Shown here in pieces: positions 62,938 to 64,000 of a stretch of 64,000 bases of DNA (its first letter is position 1; every line of letters starts with the position of its first letter). This DNA is from Bacillus sp. OK048 (GTDB lineage: Bacteria > Bacillota > Bacilli > Bacillales > Cytobacillaceae). The DNA lies in the NCBI RefSeq assembly GCF_900103525.1, contig NZ_FNHN01000014.1:62001-126000 (forward strand), read 5' to 3'. A model generated the notes under the pieces. That model saw only the letters and a list, made by a program, of their open reading frames with translations. It searched no databases and was not told where the DNA came from. The translations under genes and the position numbers were made by a program.

Positions 62938-63582
62938 TCATTCCATGCCCTCTTCTTTAGCCCGTTTTATAGCTTCAAATCGATCGGCAACTTGTAACTT
63001 ATTATAAATATTTGAAACATGGTTTCTGACGGTTTTTGAACTTAAGCCAAGTCTTTCTGCGATGCCCTCATTTTTAGTCCCCTGAACAATAAGGTTCAGG
63101 ATTTGCCTTTCTCTACTGGTTAGTTCTGGAAAGGCGATATTTTCCTGACTTTCGCTCATGTAATTAAAGTAGTGTATGAGTCTCGCAGCAATGGATGGAC
63201 TGAAAATTGCTTCGCCACTGGCAATCGCACGAATGGCGCGAATGGTCTCCTCTTGACCAGCACCTTTAAGAAGATAACCTTTAGCTCCTGCTCTCATAGC
63301 AGCAAATACCGAATTATCATCCTCGAACATGGTGAACATAATGATACCTATGTGAGCGTTTTTAGCGAGTATTTCCTTTGTAGCTTCAATACCGTTAATA
63401 GTAGGCATTTTTATATCCATTAAGACAATATCAGGTTGTAGCGAGTTTGCTAGAGTAATAGCCTCTTCTCCGGAAATAGCCTCACCGATGACTTCAAAGT
63501 CCGAAATAGAAGAAAGCAAATTTCTTAAACCATCTCGAAACAAAGTGTGGTCATCAGCAAATAAGATTTTTATCCTTTCCAT
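62938..63582 (-). CDS. LuxR/NarL-family response regulator
   Basis: A 214-residue protein. The receiver domain has ADDHTLFRDG (acidic pocket), LMDIKMPTINGIEAT (phospho-Asp), MFT and KGYLLKGA (Lys). The C-terminal LuxR-type helix-turn-helix is ELTSRERQILNLIVQGTKNE, then IAERLGLSSKTVRNHVSNIY. GGAGG lies 7 nt before the ATG at 63582; a longer upstream frame overlaps the kinase gene. The kinase stop is 2 nt before this start, so the two form an operon. Regulated genes are unknown. Confidence 0.93.
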   Translation of the reverse strand: MERIKILFADDHTLFRDGLRNLLSSISDFEVIGEAISGEEAITLANSLQPDIVLMDIKMPTINGIEATKEILAKNAHIGIIMFTMFEDDNSVFAAMRAGAKGYLLKGAGQEETIRAIRAIASGEAIFSPSIAARLIHYFNYMSESQENIAFPELTSRERQILNLIVQGTKNEGIAERLGLSSKTVRNHVSNIYNKLQVADRFEAIKRAKEEGME

Positions 63583-63584
63583 GA

Positions 63585-64000
63585 CTAAGCCTCCTTTTCT
63601 ATTAATGGAAAAATTGCTTGAATACTCACACCTTGCTCTGGAGTAGAAAGACAATGGAAAATTCCGTTCAATTCCTCTGTCCTTTCTCGCATAGAGGCCA
63701 TCCCAATTCCTTTTTTTGAAGTAAAAGAAATCCCTTTACCGTTGTCCGTAATCTCAATTTTAAGGAAGTTAGCCATGGTTATTTTAATCTTGCATTCCGT
63801 TGCATATGAATGACGAATGACATTAGATATGGATTCTTGAATAATACGATATGTAGCAATTTCTACTGCTGCAGGTAATGTGGATACACTGGGAGGTACA
63901 AAAACCTTAAAATTTGTCTCACTATGACTGTATTGTCTTAGTAACTCATTAATAGCAAATGTGAGACCCAATTCATCTAGGATAGGTGGTCGTAAATCGT
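63585..64000 (-). CDS. Sensor histidine kinase (NarL/DegS-type partner), 5' part beyond window
   Basis: The C-terminal ~138 residues of a HisKA_3-type kinase; the frame is open to the window edge, reading DLRPPILDELGLTFAINELL, the usual sequence after the phosphorylated His. The ATPase domain follows: N-box YRIIQESISNVIRHS, G1 EITDNGKGI and G2 GIGMASMRERTEELNG. It phosphorylates the adjacent LuxR-type regulator. The sensor part and the DHP His are outside the window, so the signal cannot be inferred. Confidence 0.92.
   Translation of the reverse strand, partial: DLRPPILDELGLTFAINELLRQYSHSETNFKVFVPPSVSTLPAAVEIATYRIIQESISNVIRHSYATECKIKITMANFLKIEITDNGKGISFTSKKGIGMASMRERTEELNGIFHCLSTPEQGVSIQAIFPLIEKEA

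Overview
The window is chromosomal DNA from an AT-rich, endospore-forming Gram-positive bacterium of the Bacillaceae. The evidence is a set of Bacillus-type genes: a GerPA/GerPF-family germination protein, a CotSA-like glycosyltransferase with CotS, ComK, BdbC/BdbD, MntH, and a PfeT/ZosA-type ATPase behind a PerR box. Strong GGAGG ribosome sites and many GTG/TTG starts agree. A Neobacillus-like genus is possible but is inference. No rRNA, tRNA, CRISPR array, intact transposon or phage module was seen.

Layout. 1-8 kb: the end of a VOC protein coupled to a Gfo/Idh/MocA oxidoreductase, a second oxidoreductase, ndk, a germination gene, the bdbDC thiol-oxidation pair, a Nudix hydrolase and a CPBP protease. 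8-9 kb: a decayed LysM/SH3 gene end and a 52-nt repeat array. 9-12.6 kb: a TIM-barrel isomerase, then a tyrosine-type T-box leader driving an NhaC transporter and a PqqB-like metallo-hydrolase. 12.7-18.2 kb: an alpha-galactosidase pseudogene, an IS30 remnant, a sulfatase with its radical-SAM maturase, and a metallo-beta-lactamase fragment. 18.3-31 kb: two giant LPxTA cell-wall-anchored phosphoesterases flanking a lipoprotein and the second array. 31-36 kb: a ROK remnant, a repeat-rich gap, a His/Asp-rich protein, and the intact LysM/SH3 gene with the third array. 36-46.3 kb: spore-coat sugar genes, a small regulator cluster, comK, an orphan sigma factor, mntH and the metal ATPase. 46.9-52.8 kb: a third LPxTA-anchored phosphoesterase. 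54-60.4 kb: a compact three-gene operon (DUF262+HNH, DUF262, SIR2+P-loop) that looks like anti-phage defence. 60.8-64 kb: a TetR/SDR operon with a palindromic operator, then a LuxR-type two-component system cut by the window edge.

How things connect. Surface and spore functions dominate: three sortase-anchored phosphoesterases, probably for phosphate or nucleotide scavenging, plus coat glycosylation and germination genes. Metal handling is represented by MntH and the ATPase, whose upstream region carries a Fur-like box, a consensus promoter and a PerR-like box. The intergenic DNA is unusually structured. At least five families of dispersed repeats occur, and three arrays of strictly 52-nt units hold GGTNACC palindromes spaced 32 and 20 nt apart, so all lie on nearly the same helical face.

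The best candidates for an undescribed system are the DUF262/DUF262/SIR2 operon, the phased GGTNACC arrays linked to copies of one LysM/SH3 locus, and the tyrosine T-box NhaC/PqqB-like operon.
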